Below, piece after piece: positions 1-12,212 of a DNA stretch of 64,000 nt. The stretch spans positions 13,748,678-13,812,677 of the forward strand of contig NC_092579.1 in the NCBI RefSeq assembly GCF_037975245.1. Direction: 5' to 3'. The stretch is from Apostichopus japonicus (lineage: Eukaryota; Echinodermata; Holothuroidea; Aspidochirotida; Stichopodidae). Positions within the stretch are counted from its first letter, which is position 1, and the number at the start of each line of letters is the position of its first letter. The translations under genes and the position numbers were made by a program. The notes under the pieces are model-generated. The model made no database searches and was not told the DNA's origin. It saw only the letters and a program-made list of their open reading frames with translations.

Positions 1-641
1 TCAGCGAATAATTTAGTGTTCAAATTTTTGTGCAGCAAGTTTTAAAGGTTCTGAAATATCGTCTCATATAAAAGACTATATTTCCCTATGTATCAAACCT
101 GCTTTTACATCTTTGAAATTGTATAGTCCCCAAAAAATGCTGAGCATTTTGCGATGGGATACTGTATAAATTACTCCCTGTGAATGCACCACTGGTCGGG
201 CTCTCAACTTCCTTCTCTTCATGAGGGATCAAGCTGTTTCTTGCGCAAGACCACAAAACTAAGATTTTTTTCTTAAAAGAATTTGTTAGTTCAGCGTTCT
301 AATAAATTCCTTTTAAGTAGGAGGAAGTCATGAAGATGAAGAATTTCTCATAGCAGTGTGGAATGGTTATTGTTTGTATATATTAGTTATTGGTATATAT
401 TGGTTATTGTTATTGTTTTATATATATATTGTTTTATATATTGTTATATATTGTTTTGTTTTATATATTGGTTATTGGTATATATTGGTTATTGTTATTG
501 TTATTGTTTTATATATATATATTGGTTATTGTTTTATATCAAAATACATGTTTCTGACAGAGACAATATTAATGACGTCCTTATCACAAGTCACAGAATA
601 CTATTCAGCTGATAAATTAAATAAGAGATAAAGACCCTTAC
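1..641. other. Presumed intron of the VWA3-like gene
   Basis: No supported exon was found. The main content is a TTATTG/TATA-rich low-complexity tract at about 355-545, which produces meaningless Tyr/Ile/Leu-rich open frames. The following VWA-domain exon on the minus strand must lie left of the window or in a part that was not recognised. Confidence 0.4.
355..545. repeat. Low-complexity TTATTG/TATA tract
   Basis: Repeated TATATATTGGTTATTG and TTATTGTTTTATA units. Overlapping plus-strand open frames are Tyr/Ile/Val-only and are repeat artefacts. Confidence 0.8.
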
Positions 642-3600
642 AGTCTAATATTGGTGAATCTGGGACAATTCCAAAGTGCATCTACTGACGACCCAAAGGA
701 TAGAAAATACAGCATCTCCTTGTTGTGTAACTGCTCATCAATCAGTTCCTGAAAAATGAAAGAAAGAGAAAACATTTAATACATTATCGTAAAAATAGAA
801 TAGATTTAAGCAGCAATTCTGATTGGTTCTGGGAAACAATGGACATTATAGTCTATTCCTGTAAAAGATGTAAGCATGTGAGAAATCAAACACTTAACAG
901 AACAATTTTTTGAAAAGTGCATTTTGGGTTAAAAATGAAACAGTCTGATGGTGAAATGATCTTCTCTTAGAGACAGACAAGGTACCTTAAAAAATAAGAC
1001 CTGGTACCACCAATAAAAACACTAGAAGAAAAGAAGGAATTAACTTGAACAGTTTGCAAATGATACAAGAAATCATTGACATCAACTTTGTGGGACACAA
1101 AATTTCTCTATATTGGATATAACAGTTCTAATCTCTGTCATTAAGAGTTGTCCATTAATGTAAGGACATAACACTTTTAATTAGACAGGTGGGGAGGGTG
1201 GAGGGGGCAGGCGGTATTTTCCAATATATGTGTGAATAATACTCGTTTGGCTGAAATGATGTAAAGTTACAACCAGGACTCAAAATTTAAACTAAAATAA
1301 CTTAGTGTGGTGGCAATAAGCATTAAAGGAGTGTGCAGACCCCTGAAACTAAAAATAAGTATGTTAGCAAATTATCTTAAGTCAATACCCTTAATTCAAG
1401 GACAGAATTCAATCAAGTGATCAATATCTGCATTGTCTGCAAAAATACCTTAGACGTAATAAAATGAGTAAGATGAGTTTCCCCAAAAACTGTCAAGAAT
1501 GGCCAAAAAATGTTACTTTCACCATTTTATTGAAAAAAAAAAAACTGTGTCGAGAGCAAAGAAAAGACGAAATTTGAGCACATGAATTTCTTGCTAACAT
1601 TAAAATGTCCCCGTAACAGTATGGCTGAGTTTTGAGGGTGTGTAACTTTAAAAAAGCAATGATTCAATGACAACATGCCACTATTAAGCCCCTATGACCT
1701 CTTTATTTTATACAACACCTCCTTCTTTTGAATGCAGGTCTACAGGTTGTTTGTTCCACTGCACCCCCTAGGGATAAAATCCATAAATGGAATTAAAAGA
1801 CTAAATGGCAAAGGCATTATCCTGTTATGCAACTTACCTTTGTATCAGGCTAATAGATAAAAATAGGTGTACTGTATTGCATGAAAAAAAAAGTCAGCCT
1901 TACCCAATTATTGATAACAAAGTTATACACAAATTGCTACATGGTGACAGAATGAGGTACTTCTTTCTACAAATTTGGAGTTCTTCTTTCTCCAAATGTG
2001 GGGTTTTTTAAGTGAAAAACAAAGCATATTCTGAGCAGAGTTCAAAACTAATAACCATAGAGGCATTGTCTGCAAACAATGAGCTGTGGCAGAGTTAAAT
2101 TACAATGTTACTGTTTTTATCATTTTTTGCCTCTTTTTTGTCTTACCAGCAGCGCTTCCCTGAAGATGCTGAGTCTGCCAAATCCACAGTTAGCGTCTGA
2201 GCTGTCCAACACCACTGCAACCTTCTTCCCTTTCACCATTCCAAAAGTCTTGATAAGATGTCAAAGAGAGAGAGAGAGAGATAGGGGGTCAAAATGTTTT
2301 AATATGATACCATTTGATTACAAATAAATGTTTGTTAAATTAAATACCAACTGAAAATGATTTGGTGGAGATTTATGGTGATAACATGGAACAACACATT
2401 GTAGAGAAAAGGGAAAATAAAATGTCAGCACCTTATGGTATGTGAATATGGTCATCTAAAATATTGTATAAGATAGCTGCATATATTTATAGGAATAACA
2501 AACAATACGAATAAACAACTATGCTGCATTGAGTGAAAGGCTGGATCTCGAGTGAGATACAAAACATTATATTAAGTTACTGGTTGGAAGTAAAACTGCC
2601 AATAGTTGGATTTTGCAACACTTTAGGTGATCATGCACCGAAGTAGAGTTTGTTTTGCTCGAAAGCTCTGCAAAATCCAAATATTAGCAATATTTATATA
2701 TATCTATAAATATATTTGCATACATCTAAATATACATATTGTAAGAAAAAAGCAGCCCACATGTAATTAATAAACAAAACTGAGGAGATGACAGATAGAG
2801 TACTGAAATGTTTATGAGTTTATCAGAATTTTTGGTTTCCCAAAAACATTCTTTCAGCAATTCCAGTTTATAAAGAGATACATATCAAAATAACCTATAT
2901 GAGACAAGAATCAGGTACAATAAGATAACAAGAGCTAAAACTAAATATTTCGCTTTTTTAATGAAATTCAAATCATATTTTTCCGCTTACCTTTTTGCTT
3001 CCTTTCAATAACCATCGTATTCTGTTGTGATACATCTCTATAGACCTGAAAGAAACAACCCAGGAAAAGACAAATTGTGATATTGACGTAATGATATATT
3101 TTGATATAAACAGTAGAGATTGCAAAGGAAATAATCTTCGTTCTCTCTACACGGTGGAGTCGTCTGTATCAGATAATGATAAGTCAAGTAAATAGCCTTT
3201 ATAGGCTTTAACAGATATAGATAACTGACTGTGGTTGAGAGGAGGGTGATGAACAATTTGCAGGTCTTAATTTTCTTCTTTGCCTTGAAAAATAATAAAT
3301 GAGGGATAATCCAGGGCTTAAAATATTGGAAATGCAGCCCAATTCTTTCCTTCATACAAATACATGGGGTGAAATTCTGCTTTCATGTTTTTCTTTGGAA
3401 GAAACAAACAAGAAGTCAGAAAATGGATATGGTTGTGGCTATTCACAGATAAACAGTGGCAAAATTAATAACAAGCAAACTACCAACTTTATTATACCTT
3501 AGGATCACAAAAGCAATGTTACAAAATTAACGATGAAAATTTCGGTTCACAAGCATCGTTTCATCAATGCTACTCAACTCAGGGCTGATTTTCAAGGTTG

Positions 3601-6600
3601 CCCTTCTTTCTTGTTACTTTTTTTGGGTGGTGGGATAACCAAATCTATCAATGAGTGGAATATCACTTTCTTGATGCATCCCACACATTCCTCTGACTGC
3701 AAAATTGACTAAAAGGGAAAATCCCTACATTGTAAAAAAAAAAATATTAGAAATTAAATTTTCATACAAATCTCTCCACCAGTATGAAATTGTATCATTA
3801 ATGGTATGGACTTACTCATATAACTTGTATTCTACTTCATTAACAACGCTCGCTTCAAACGAGAGGTGTCTCCCGGTTAGTACACTATTCTGATCATTCT
3901 TACCCTCTGACCTGTTGAAATCAATAACATGATCATATATTACAAATAATCTTTAAACTATATAGCTTGTCTCAATCAACAGATAACTATTATCTAATTG
4001 GATCAATACATTACAATACTACAGATATCTCTTCTGATAAATCAATACAACAAAATGAAGCAGAAATGCCTTTGATGTATCTTTGATGAATCAATAAAAA
4101 TAAAAAAAAAGCAATACTGCAATTTTATCTCTTCATCAATACAATCATAACAATATGTCAAAAATGTGCATAGATGTTCTTTCTTGATGAATCAATATCT
4201 TTTAAATGAATCGATACGTCATAATATTGAAGGTATCTATATTTTCAACATAACAAACACATGTCTCTATTTTATGAATCCATACATCACATTAACATAT
4301 ATATCGTTTTTTCATTAATCAATTCATAACAAAAGTGCACATCTAATTTGATCAATCATTACATCATGTGCAATATTTCAGATCATCTTTATTCAATCAA
4401 ATCAGTTGTAATATTATACCCCAGTAGTAAAGAAAGTTGATATTTACCTGTCTCATATACACATACAACTAGCTCATAACAATTGGTAACATTCTTGCAC
4501 TGCGCCCCCAATGACCCCCCCCCCCGAGGTTCCACCCCTTGGAGGTTCACTACCTTCATCTTTCCGATCATACACATTCCAAACACTTATACTGTAGCAC
4601 TCTTTCTGGCTGAGTGAAGTACAGTAAATACATCTCTTGCGACTAATCGACGCATGAATAAACTTGAGACATCCATCTGATCCATAAATACATTCGAATA
4701 CCTCAGACCTTCATCTTTCCCATTTATTTGATAAGACAGGCTGCAGAGCAAACTAAACCAGCTGCTACACATCAGAAGAGTGATAAATGACAAGAACTTG
4801 CAACCTCTTAACTCTACAGATGAAACATCCTATCCATGCTGAGAGGCAGAGTAGCATCGCTTCAACCAGTTTTATGACAACCTCAATTTGTTCTGAAACT
4901 ATTTATTTATATTCTGTATGCTAGCTATTAAACCTACCTTACAACCTGTCCTTTCCCCAACAAATCTTTCAGAGTCAACTTGAAATGTTGGATGCTATGA
5001 TTACCCAGCCAGTCCTCCGACGACTGGCCTTCGTTAAACATCGCAGACATATCTCTTGCTCTCTGTAAAGGAATGGATACAACATACATCTGTTATTGAC
5101 TAGTAAAACATGGATTCAACTAATTGTGTGACTGGTGAGCTGTAACACACAGACGCAAACCACAGTATAAAGTGCGTATGGCAAAAGATTCTTAAATGGC
5201 TTCTAGGGTTGGGCGATATATCGAAAATTATTATTATCGCGATAATTTTTTTTCAAGACGATATTTTTTGAGGATTGAACAAATGACGATAATTTCTTGT
5301 GAAAGAAATTGGAAATAAGTGTGGATAAAAATGCGATTATCCTTTCTCCGTTTTATGTGTAAATGTTTATTCTAGCATTCCATGGTTAAGAAAGTTGAAA
5401 CAAAATAAAGTTTATCAACTTCATTTACTGACTTTTGAACTTCGTAAAAAACCCGTCCTTTACAACATTAACTGTATAGAGCAAAAAACCTCGAAAATCA
5501 GTAGAGAAATTACCAAATGTGCACGAACATTAAGTTGGTACACCTTTCAAATTTTACGAAAGATCGAGCAAAATACTTTCGAAAAATTCACGCGAAACTG
5601 GCATATCGTGCTAAATGCAACAAATGTCATGTAAACAAGGCTCTAGTACACCCATTTATGAATAAACCATACGACCACATCTGCTGTTAAGCGGGGGAAA
5701 GAGAAAGTATTTTCTAGAATTTCCACAAAAAAAGGAAAAATAAATATCCTACCATAGTTAGGAGTATAGTACATAGCCTAACCACTTCGTTGATTACGAA
5801 TCTCACGTAACAACAAAAACACAACTAATTGTATTTTGCGAAGTTGACGTTTTCTACAAGGACATGGAAACAATATTTAGCATTTAGTTAATCATGCCAA
5901 ATGGCCTAAAACATGGGATTGCAAGATATACTTTCATAAAGATGGCCATACTGTAGCTACTGGGGCATTGATATCGTGCTGTCTGTATGGTATAGACTGT
6001 GCCTCGTGTATCATGGGGAACATATTGTTTTGTTCATGCGGATGAGTCGGTTGGCTTGAGGTGTGTTTTTACCTCCATGGTTTTACCTACCTTAATGTTA
6101 CGGGGATATAAATTTTCTTAAACGTCTAAAATAATATTTCGCATAACTTTACAGATCCTTTACTGACTGACCTAATTAATTCTAGAGTGGAGGTTTACTC
6201 CATAAAGTTTTTTGGAAACGTGCCAAAAATGTTAACAAACAGATTTTAGGGGGGTTGTTTGGCAATTTACCTGAGAAAATCCGCAGCACATGTACAGTAG
6301 CCTACCGTGATATTTAAGTAGGGGTAAACACTGCAGTTAACTTGTAAACTGATGTACGTATTGCGCACGCTGTTCATTGTTAGGCAGTCTAGAAACGGGG
6401 CTTTGTCGAACATAGTTTCTTTCATAATATCGTCAGTTTTGTAAGTTAAACTTTTTAAAGATTGTAAGACAGATTAAATCTCTTTCATTTTATCACATAA
6501 TATAGCTACTCTAACTTGTCATTTTCAAATTTTCATCAGTTTCGTGACAATTTATATTCAAAAAGTTGTTAGTATTTTGAATCCTCAACTGCGAGTTTGT

Positions 6601-9600
6601 TATCGCCAGACACGCAAAAATACTAAAATTTTCCGGGGCCTTCGCCCCTGGACCCCACACAAGGGGTTCCATCCCTTAACCCCACTGGGGCCCTAAGGCG
6701 GGCCCCTTGACCCCACGCCATTATGCTCACACGCAACAGGGGTTGGTGTGTTCGCTGCGCGAAAACACCGGTGGTAAATCGGCAGTTGTTTTTAGTGTGT
6801 TTGCGAACACACTAAAAACAACAAGGAAAAATTATCGTAATTATCGAAATATCGCGATAATTTTTGAACTATTTATCGTGACGTTAAAAAGCAAATATCG
6901 CCCAACCCTAATGGCTTCTGATAACTTGATAATAAAACGGTATGATAGGGCACCAGAAGAGGTTAATACTAAACTCATTCAGGAACAATATTGCAACAAT
7001 ACAATTAAGGGCATGAAACATTGAAGGTTTTGAAGTGAATGAAAAATGAACTTTTTTAATGAGGGGTCGTCAAAATGGCTATTACCACAATGACCTGTAC
7101 CTTAGATAGAGGGTTTTCATCTATGAGTGGACTTAATCAGAATAAGGATGATGAAAATTCATGTTGGACACCAATGAAAATGATAGTAGTAGATACAAAA
7201 AAAAAAAAAAAAAAAAAAAGTAGAGGAATGTAGCTAATTATAATTGATCTAAACTTGAATGCATAAATTTGACTGGTGGAAGCTGCATACCACTTTATCA
7301 TGTGTCTGATTAATGTGGGTAACATAGAGGTCAGAGGTTGGGGTGGCACCATCCGTTGAGGGTTGTTCCCACGCTGGCCTATCTTCATGGATCAGCTTCT
7401 TCCTCGACCCCTTCCTTACCCTCCCTTTTGACTGTAGATTAGGTTGAGTCATAAATGCACGTTTCGATGGCATCAACCTACCAGTAAACAAGAAAATGAT
7501 TAATAAATCAACACATTTTAATACTTTCTATACAATTTTTTCTTCTTTCAAAGATTAATAAATCAACACATTTTAATACTTTCTATACAATTTTTTCTTC
7601 TTTCAAAGGCACTGGAAGTTGATATTAATTGACAAAAGTCTTATAAATCCTTCTACAAAGAGGGAAGGAAGCAGACCTGGATATCATCTTTCTCTTACAT
7701 AATAAAGATGATGTGTAAAAGTAAGTTGGCCTGACTTGTCCCTCCACTGTTTTTCTCCTACCTCTCCTCTTCCCTGTTGGTTTCTTTCTTTCTTCTCTCC
7801 ATCCCTTGTCTACTACTCCCCTTACATCCATCTCTTTGTGTTCACCATGCTCATTAACCTCTCTGTATTCTGTGCATGTTTTTGTCCCTTCTGTAACTGT
7901 TACTTGTCATTTAGCCTTTGAAGAAGATCCTGCTAGGATTGAAACGTCAGCCCAACTTACCTTTACACATTCTCTTACACAGGCTCTAGTGGATAAGCAG
8001 TTTGCTAACAGTTTTATTTTATTTTGATAATAAAGATGATTGAGAGGATCAACCCAGTCCTTTGTGAGATATCATGGTAAATACTGTAGTTATGTGAGGT
8101 GGGGAGGAAGGGAAGAGTGGAGGGCAATGTTTCCGTCATTTAGTCAATGTCTGATGTCGAAGTGCAAATCAGGAGGTAAACACTGAGTTAGTTTCACCAT
8201 ATTACCTAACTTCTTTTGTACATCTTCATAGTGAATGTAAGCAGTTTTTCGAAGTAGAGCAACTCAACCAGCTCAAAGTTTATCAAATTTTTTTCCCTTT
8301 AATAGTTGTTTGTGAACATTTTTTGCATTTTAAGCATCTAACACTGTAGGTTAATGATGACAGTCAAGTTTGCCACTCCTTTCAGAGGAAAGCAAATAAA
8401 CAAACAGCGAAACCTCAGCAAGATGAATGGTAAACTTGTGGAGAAATAATGCAAATAAAAGTCCACAAATTGGACACCTACGGAGATCCTAATGAGTCAG
8501 AAACAACAATTCTGCTCGACTGTATCGCATCAGATGATGCATCTCTCCATGCAGGGCCAGTTTGAGAGGTCATACATTTTTTTTCGTTGACAAAGTTTTC
8601 AACTTACTCTTCATCTTCTCCTTCCATTTCTGCCTCTTCTTCCAGATTCATCATCTCATCAGCTCCATACCCCAAAGCTTCATATGTAGCGGATGAACCA
8701 GGCCTATATTAAATCAAAGGTAAAAAAGGAGCTACATTTAGAAATTAGAAAGTTGAAAACAGTTAGGGGAGCAATCTGTGAATACAGTCTGTTCCAGTAA
8801 GTAATGATGTCAACAGAAAATTTAATTGACCTTAATTAACGGCTTTTTCTTTATCATATGTTACCTGTTCAACATAATGGTTGTGACCATGGCCACCATC
8901 AAGTAGCTGACATTGACAGTTAAATAACATCAGGCTTGGGGTAATCGTAATCAGTAATCGTAATCGATTACAATCGATTACATTTTTTGAAGTAATCGTA
9001 ATCGATTACTTTTGTGAAAATTACAAAGTAATCGTAATCGTAATCGATTACAAGGGCAAAGTAATCGTAATCGTATTACATTTATGATTACAGTGAAATT
9101 TGAATCAGAAGGGCAAAATTAGTAGAAAAGATTAAAACTAATTCTTACTATTGGCTTTTAGTGTGACCAAAGAAGTGTTCCTGCTTCTAGAATTCTCTAG
9201 CACAATAAACTTATACTAAGAAGTACTGGGGATTTGATCGCCATATTCAAGGATTTTTTATCACCTGAATTATTCTGTTCAATGCTGCCTCTCAGTGTTC
9301 ACAATCCTTTTGCATACACAACTGGTTGTCTGTTTAATTGTCTGTTCATTCATACTTAGTAAAGATTCCTAAATCCTATTGGTCCATTCAGGTCAGCTGA
9401 CCGTGGTTAATCCTGTGAGTAACGCACGGTAAAATTACGGGGCATCACTTTAATAAATCTTTGGTTATATGTTTAACCAAAAATGTTTTGTTTTATGATT
9501 TTTCCCCCACACAAATGTTAGTGTATGAATGAACGGGGTTAATCAACAGTCTAGCGTGCGTTACTCACATGATTAATGCACTCTGGGTGTTAATGCTATC

Positions 9601-10763
9601 GCTGGATGCACTCGGGCTCCGCTACGCTCCGCCCTCGTGCATCGCTTGCATTATCCCCTGATCGTGCATTAATCCTGTGAGTAACGCACGCTAGACCGTT
9701 GATTAACCCCTTATTTAAATTGTATTTTTTACTGGACTTATGGGTTACACATCTTAAATGTGTAATGCCTGGTAGGAATTGTAGATATACTTCCACAATT
9801 TTGTCCGTATATACTGTAAATGCCCTTCCTTTGCCCTATTTCATTGCCCTATTTCCCGGCAGAGAGTTATATTAAACAGATATGCAGAGGATTGTGCAAG
9901 TAACCACAATGTAATCGTGATTGTAATCACGATTACATTACAATGTAATCGTAATCGATTACTTCAACTTTAGGCTGTAATCATAATCGTAATCATACAT
10001 TCTCAAGTAATCGTAATCGATTACATTCAGATGTAATCGCCCCAAGCCTGAATAACATTCCCAATCAGGAAACCTGAATAGTTTCTTGATGTATGTATAT
10101 ATATCACAATTTAACAAATTGTTCCACGTATGAGACTATTTTGCATGGCTACGTTAGTGCTGTAGGTGAAATTGAAATTATGCTGCATTGCAATCCATTT
10201 CAAAGATGACATCGACCAAAATTGAACGACATTTCCTGTTGCTGAAACCATGTCCTTAGGCCTAAGCAGTATCAGCATGATAAGAAGTTAAAGTCCAGTT
10301 TACCCAAATTTACTACTGTACAAAATCAGCGATATAATCATCACCATTACCCTTTAAAGAACATAATCCCATTATTATCGAAATTTTACCGTATAGCCTA
10401 CCAACCATCATACCACATTCCTACCTAGGCCTAGTACTGACTCACTGAGTAGTAAATGTAGTTTTACTTTTTCTGAAAGTGTGTCTCACTTGTGAAACGG
10501 TCATAAATTAAATACTTGTCCTTCGTATATGCACCATTACTAGACGTGAAAAACGATGTCGTGTAGTGCTTAGGAATAGGAGTTCAGCTACGGCGCACAA
10601 GGGATAGGCTAAGCGTTATCCTAACAAGTAACGTTGAATTAACACAGACTAGAAAATCGTTCAGACGGCTTTGGTCATAAGCTAGCCTTTCATGGAATTT
10701 GTTCCTTGTTTGAGACTTGAATGAGAACACATACCTTGAATCATTATCTTCAGAAGGGTCCAT
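642..10763 (-). CDS. VWA3A/VWA3B-like von Willebrand factor A domain protein (5' part, runs off left edge)
   Basis: Seven minus-strand exons join in phase: 10735-10763 (start codon at 10763), 8608-8703, 7291-7477, 4938-5062, 2991-3045, 2147-2248 and 642-748. They give 233 visible residues. The N-terminus is acidic and disordered, with a glutamate run and a basic patch RVRKGSRKK. A segment EDWLGNHSIQHFKLTLKDLL resembles the conserved block that precedes the VWA domain in VWA3A/B. It is followed by NRIRWLLKGSKKTFG, then the VWA strand GKKVAVVLDSSDA (about residues 170-182), and a second strand-like part MLYFLSFGSSVDALW. The last visible exon ends at a GTAAGG donor (TAG-like TAA read-through is intronic), so the gene continues left. 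VWA3 proteins are poorly characterised and often cilium-associated; that role is from family knowledge only. The MIDAS motif reads DSSDA instead of DxSxS. An additional skipped exon between 3045 and 4938 cannot be excluded, although phases agree without one. Another VWA family is possible. Confidence 0.72.
5204..6910. mobile_element. hAT-like non-autonomous DNA transposon (intron of VWA3-like gene)
   Basis: The left end begins TAGGGTTGGGCGATA and the right end finishes TATCGCCCAACCCTA, a terminal inverted repeat. Both flanks carry the 8-bp direct repeat ATGGCTTC (5196-5203 and 6911-6918), the target-site duplication length of the hAT superfamily. Subterminal ATTATCGCGATAAT palindromes are present on both sides. 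Open frames inside (such as 79 aa at 5395-5634) resemble no transposase, so it is probably mobilised in trans. A GC-rich CCCC/GGGG stretch lies at 6630-6715. It sits between the 4938-5062 and 7291-7477 exons. Confidence 0.85.
7498..7608. repeat. Two-copy tandem duplication, period 55 bp
   Basis: A 55-bp unit beginning GATTAATAAATCAACAC is repeated twice with essentially no divergence, starting 21 bp upstream (in gene orientation) of the 7291-7477 exon acceptor. The identity suggests a recent duplication. It lies next to the polypyrimidine tract of that acceptor. Confidence 0.9.
7680..8040. repeat. Interspersed repeat with inverted TTACTTTTACACATTCT-like arms
   Basis: The segment has GATGTGTAAAAGTAAGTTGG at its left and a near reverse complement (CCAACTTACCTTTACACATT) at its right. 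The phrase GAAGAAGATCCTGCTAGG next to GAAACGTCAG occurs here and, inverted, near 11270-11330; a partial copy is near 29186-29212. It looks like the terminal part of a dispersed retroelement. A Penelope-like origin is a guess from the resemblance of GAAGAAGATCC..GAAACGTCAG to such ends. Confidence 0.5.
8931..10050. mobile_element. hAT-like non-autonomous element with GTAATCGTAATCGATTAC subterminal repeats
   Basis: The ends CAGGCTTGGGG and CCCCAAGCCTG are inverted, with an exact 8-bp target-site duplication AATAACAT at 8923-8930 and 10051-10058. Subterminal regions on both sides are packed with GTAATCGTAATCGATTAC motifs, possible transposase-binding repeats. The centre (about 9535-9708) is a second inverted repeat whose arms contain GCGTGCGTTACTCACA and its complement. 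No transposase is encoded. Confidence 0.88.
9535..9710. repeat. Inverted repeat nested in the 8931-10050 element
   Basis: Left arm about 9537-9590 (GGTTAATCAACAGTCTAGCG then CACATGATTAATGCAC) mirrors right arm about 9664-9708 (GTGCATTAATCCTGTGAGTA then CGCTAGACCGTTGATTAAC). The spacer is GC-rich, around GGATGCACTCGGGCTCC. It would form a long cruciform or hairpin, and may be a separate MITE inserted in the hAT-like element. Confidence 0.8.
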
Positions 10764-11269
10764 GTTAAAAGGCTTTCTATTAGCTTATGACAAGAAGTTT
10801 TTACTTATTTTTTTGCACCCATCGACAAGTTTTACGGCTTTTCTTGCAGTTAAAATAACAAAATATAGGCCAAGTTGTTTTCACTAGGTTGCCTAGCAGA
10901 AGAATTTATGGTGGCGCTAAGTAGAATTGTATAGCCAAAACTCGGATTTTGTTGATACCGTCAGCTTTGCATTCGTACGGATGCCGATAGGTTTGGGGAT
11001 TTGCCGCAGCAATACATTTGCGACAATCACTGGTGCGGTTGCCACAACTAGTGAGTTTGCCACGAAGGTTTAAATATTTTTTTTCTGATAAACCGAGAGC
11101 CTAGATTAACTTTGTATAACCTAGACATGTTCGAAAATATCACACTTCCATCGTGTAGACTATTGTTTTGAAATACAGTAACGCAAAACATGTCATTCTT
11201 CTCCTTTACTGATTAAATCTCAGCGAACCGGAAAAATATACGGTAGCCTATATGTATCCTTATTAAAAA

Positions 11270-11335
11270 GAATGTGTAAAAGTAAGAGGGCCTAGTAAGA
11301 GGACCCTAGCAGGATCTTCTTCAGAGGCTTATTAA
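11270..11335 (-). repeat. Fragment of the GAAGAAGATCCTGCTAGG dispersed repeat
   Basis: Read on the minus strand it has CTCTGAAGAAGATCCTGCTA followed by CTTACTTTTACACATTCT, matching the copy near 7918-7970 in the opposite orientation. Confidence 0.55.
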
Positions 11336-11680
11336 AAAAAAAGACAGACCGAAAAGATGATGCCTGTATATATGTAACATAAAATATCATCAAAATGCGC
11401 GAATATGAAATGAACTAACAACTAAAGTTGTTAGAGTAATATCAGAATTATCTGTCCGACTCAGGATTTATTTTGAATGAAATGATGAGTGGAAATTTAA
11501 CAAATTCAACCTCAAGATGATCAAATGTCGAGATAATAATAGTATTACCAAACATTTTCAGTACTGAATGAAAGCAATTAAAGCAATATAAAACATGTAG
11601 CACCATAAATAGTTTAACCAAATGGCATTTAATCAGCGAGTAATTGATAAATCCTTAAAATCCATTCGCGTATTGAATTG

Positions 11681-11912
11681 TACGGAAGCCCATTAAGGCC
11701 AAGGTTGTTCTTTTCCCCCTTGAATCCGAAACCCTTATTTTAAAATCCGAAATCCATTTTTTAAAATCCGAAATCTGTTTTTTAAAATCCGAAATCTGTT
11801 TTTTAAAATCCGAAATCCTTATTTAAAAATCCGAAATCTATTTATTTTAAAATCAGAAATCTGTTTTCCTTCGGATTCAAGGGGAAAAAAAAGAAAAAAA
11901 TGGGCTTCCGTA
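11681..11912. mobile_element. 232-bp MITE with internal minisatellite
   Basis: Terminal inverted repeats TACGGAAGCCCA and TGGGCTTCCGTA are flanked by a 6-bp direct repeat GAATTG (11675-11680, 11913-11918). A further inverted pair CCCCCTTGAATCCG and CGGATTCAAGGGG lies inside. The interior is several copies of a unit of about 27 bp containing AAAATCCGAAATC. No coding capacity. Confidence 0.82.
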
Positions 11913-12079
11913 GAATTGCATGTGTAAAAATCAATTGAAAATATGGAATAGCGTCGAAAAACATAAAATGGAGCTAAACAAATATTCTGTACGTTGCTGA
12001 GTTGGTCACTTATTAAAATATACAGGAAAATTCCTGGATCTTTTAGCCAGTAGCACAATCCTGCATAACATTTTGTATG

Positions 12080-12149
12080 GCCAAATATATATATATATAT
12101 ATATAGGCCTATATATATATAGGCTTATATGTATATATAGGCCTATATA

Positions 12150-12212
<63 letters not shown>
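12080..12212. repeat. (AT)n microsatellite with TATAGGCCTATA palindromes
   Basis: Long TA dinucleotide run with interspersed TATATAGGCCTATATA palindromes; open frames across it are Tyr/Ile artefacts. Confidence 0.9.

Noticed and set aside
356-631. Plus-strand open frames of 84-91 aa
   Set aside because: Composed almost only of Tyr, Ile, Val and Leu from a TTATTG/TATA repeat; no domain or splice evidence.
4389-4793. Adjacent minus-strand open frames of 65 and 68 aa in the VWA3-like intron
   Set aside because: Flanking exons already join in phase without them, and they resemble no VWA3 segment.
10880-11060. RFX X-box-like GTTGCC half-sites upstream of the VWA3-like start
   Set aside because: The second half-sites do not match RRNRAC; too weak to call a ciliary promoter motif.
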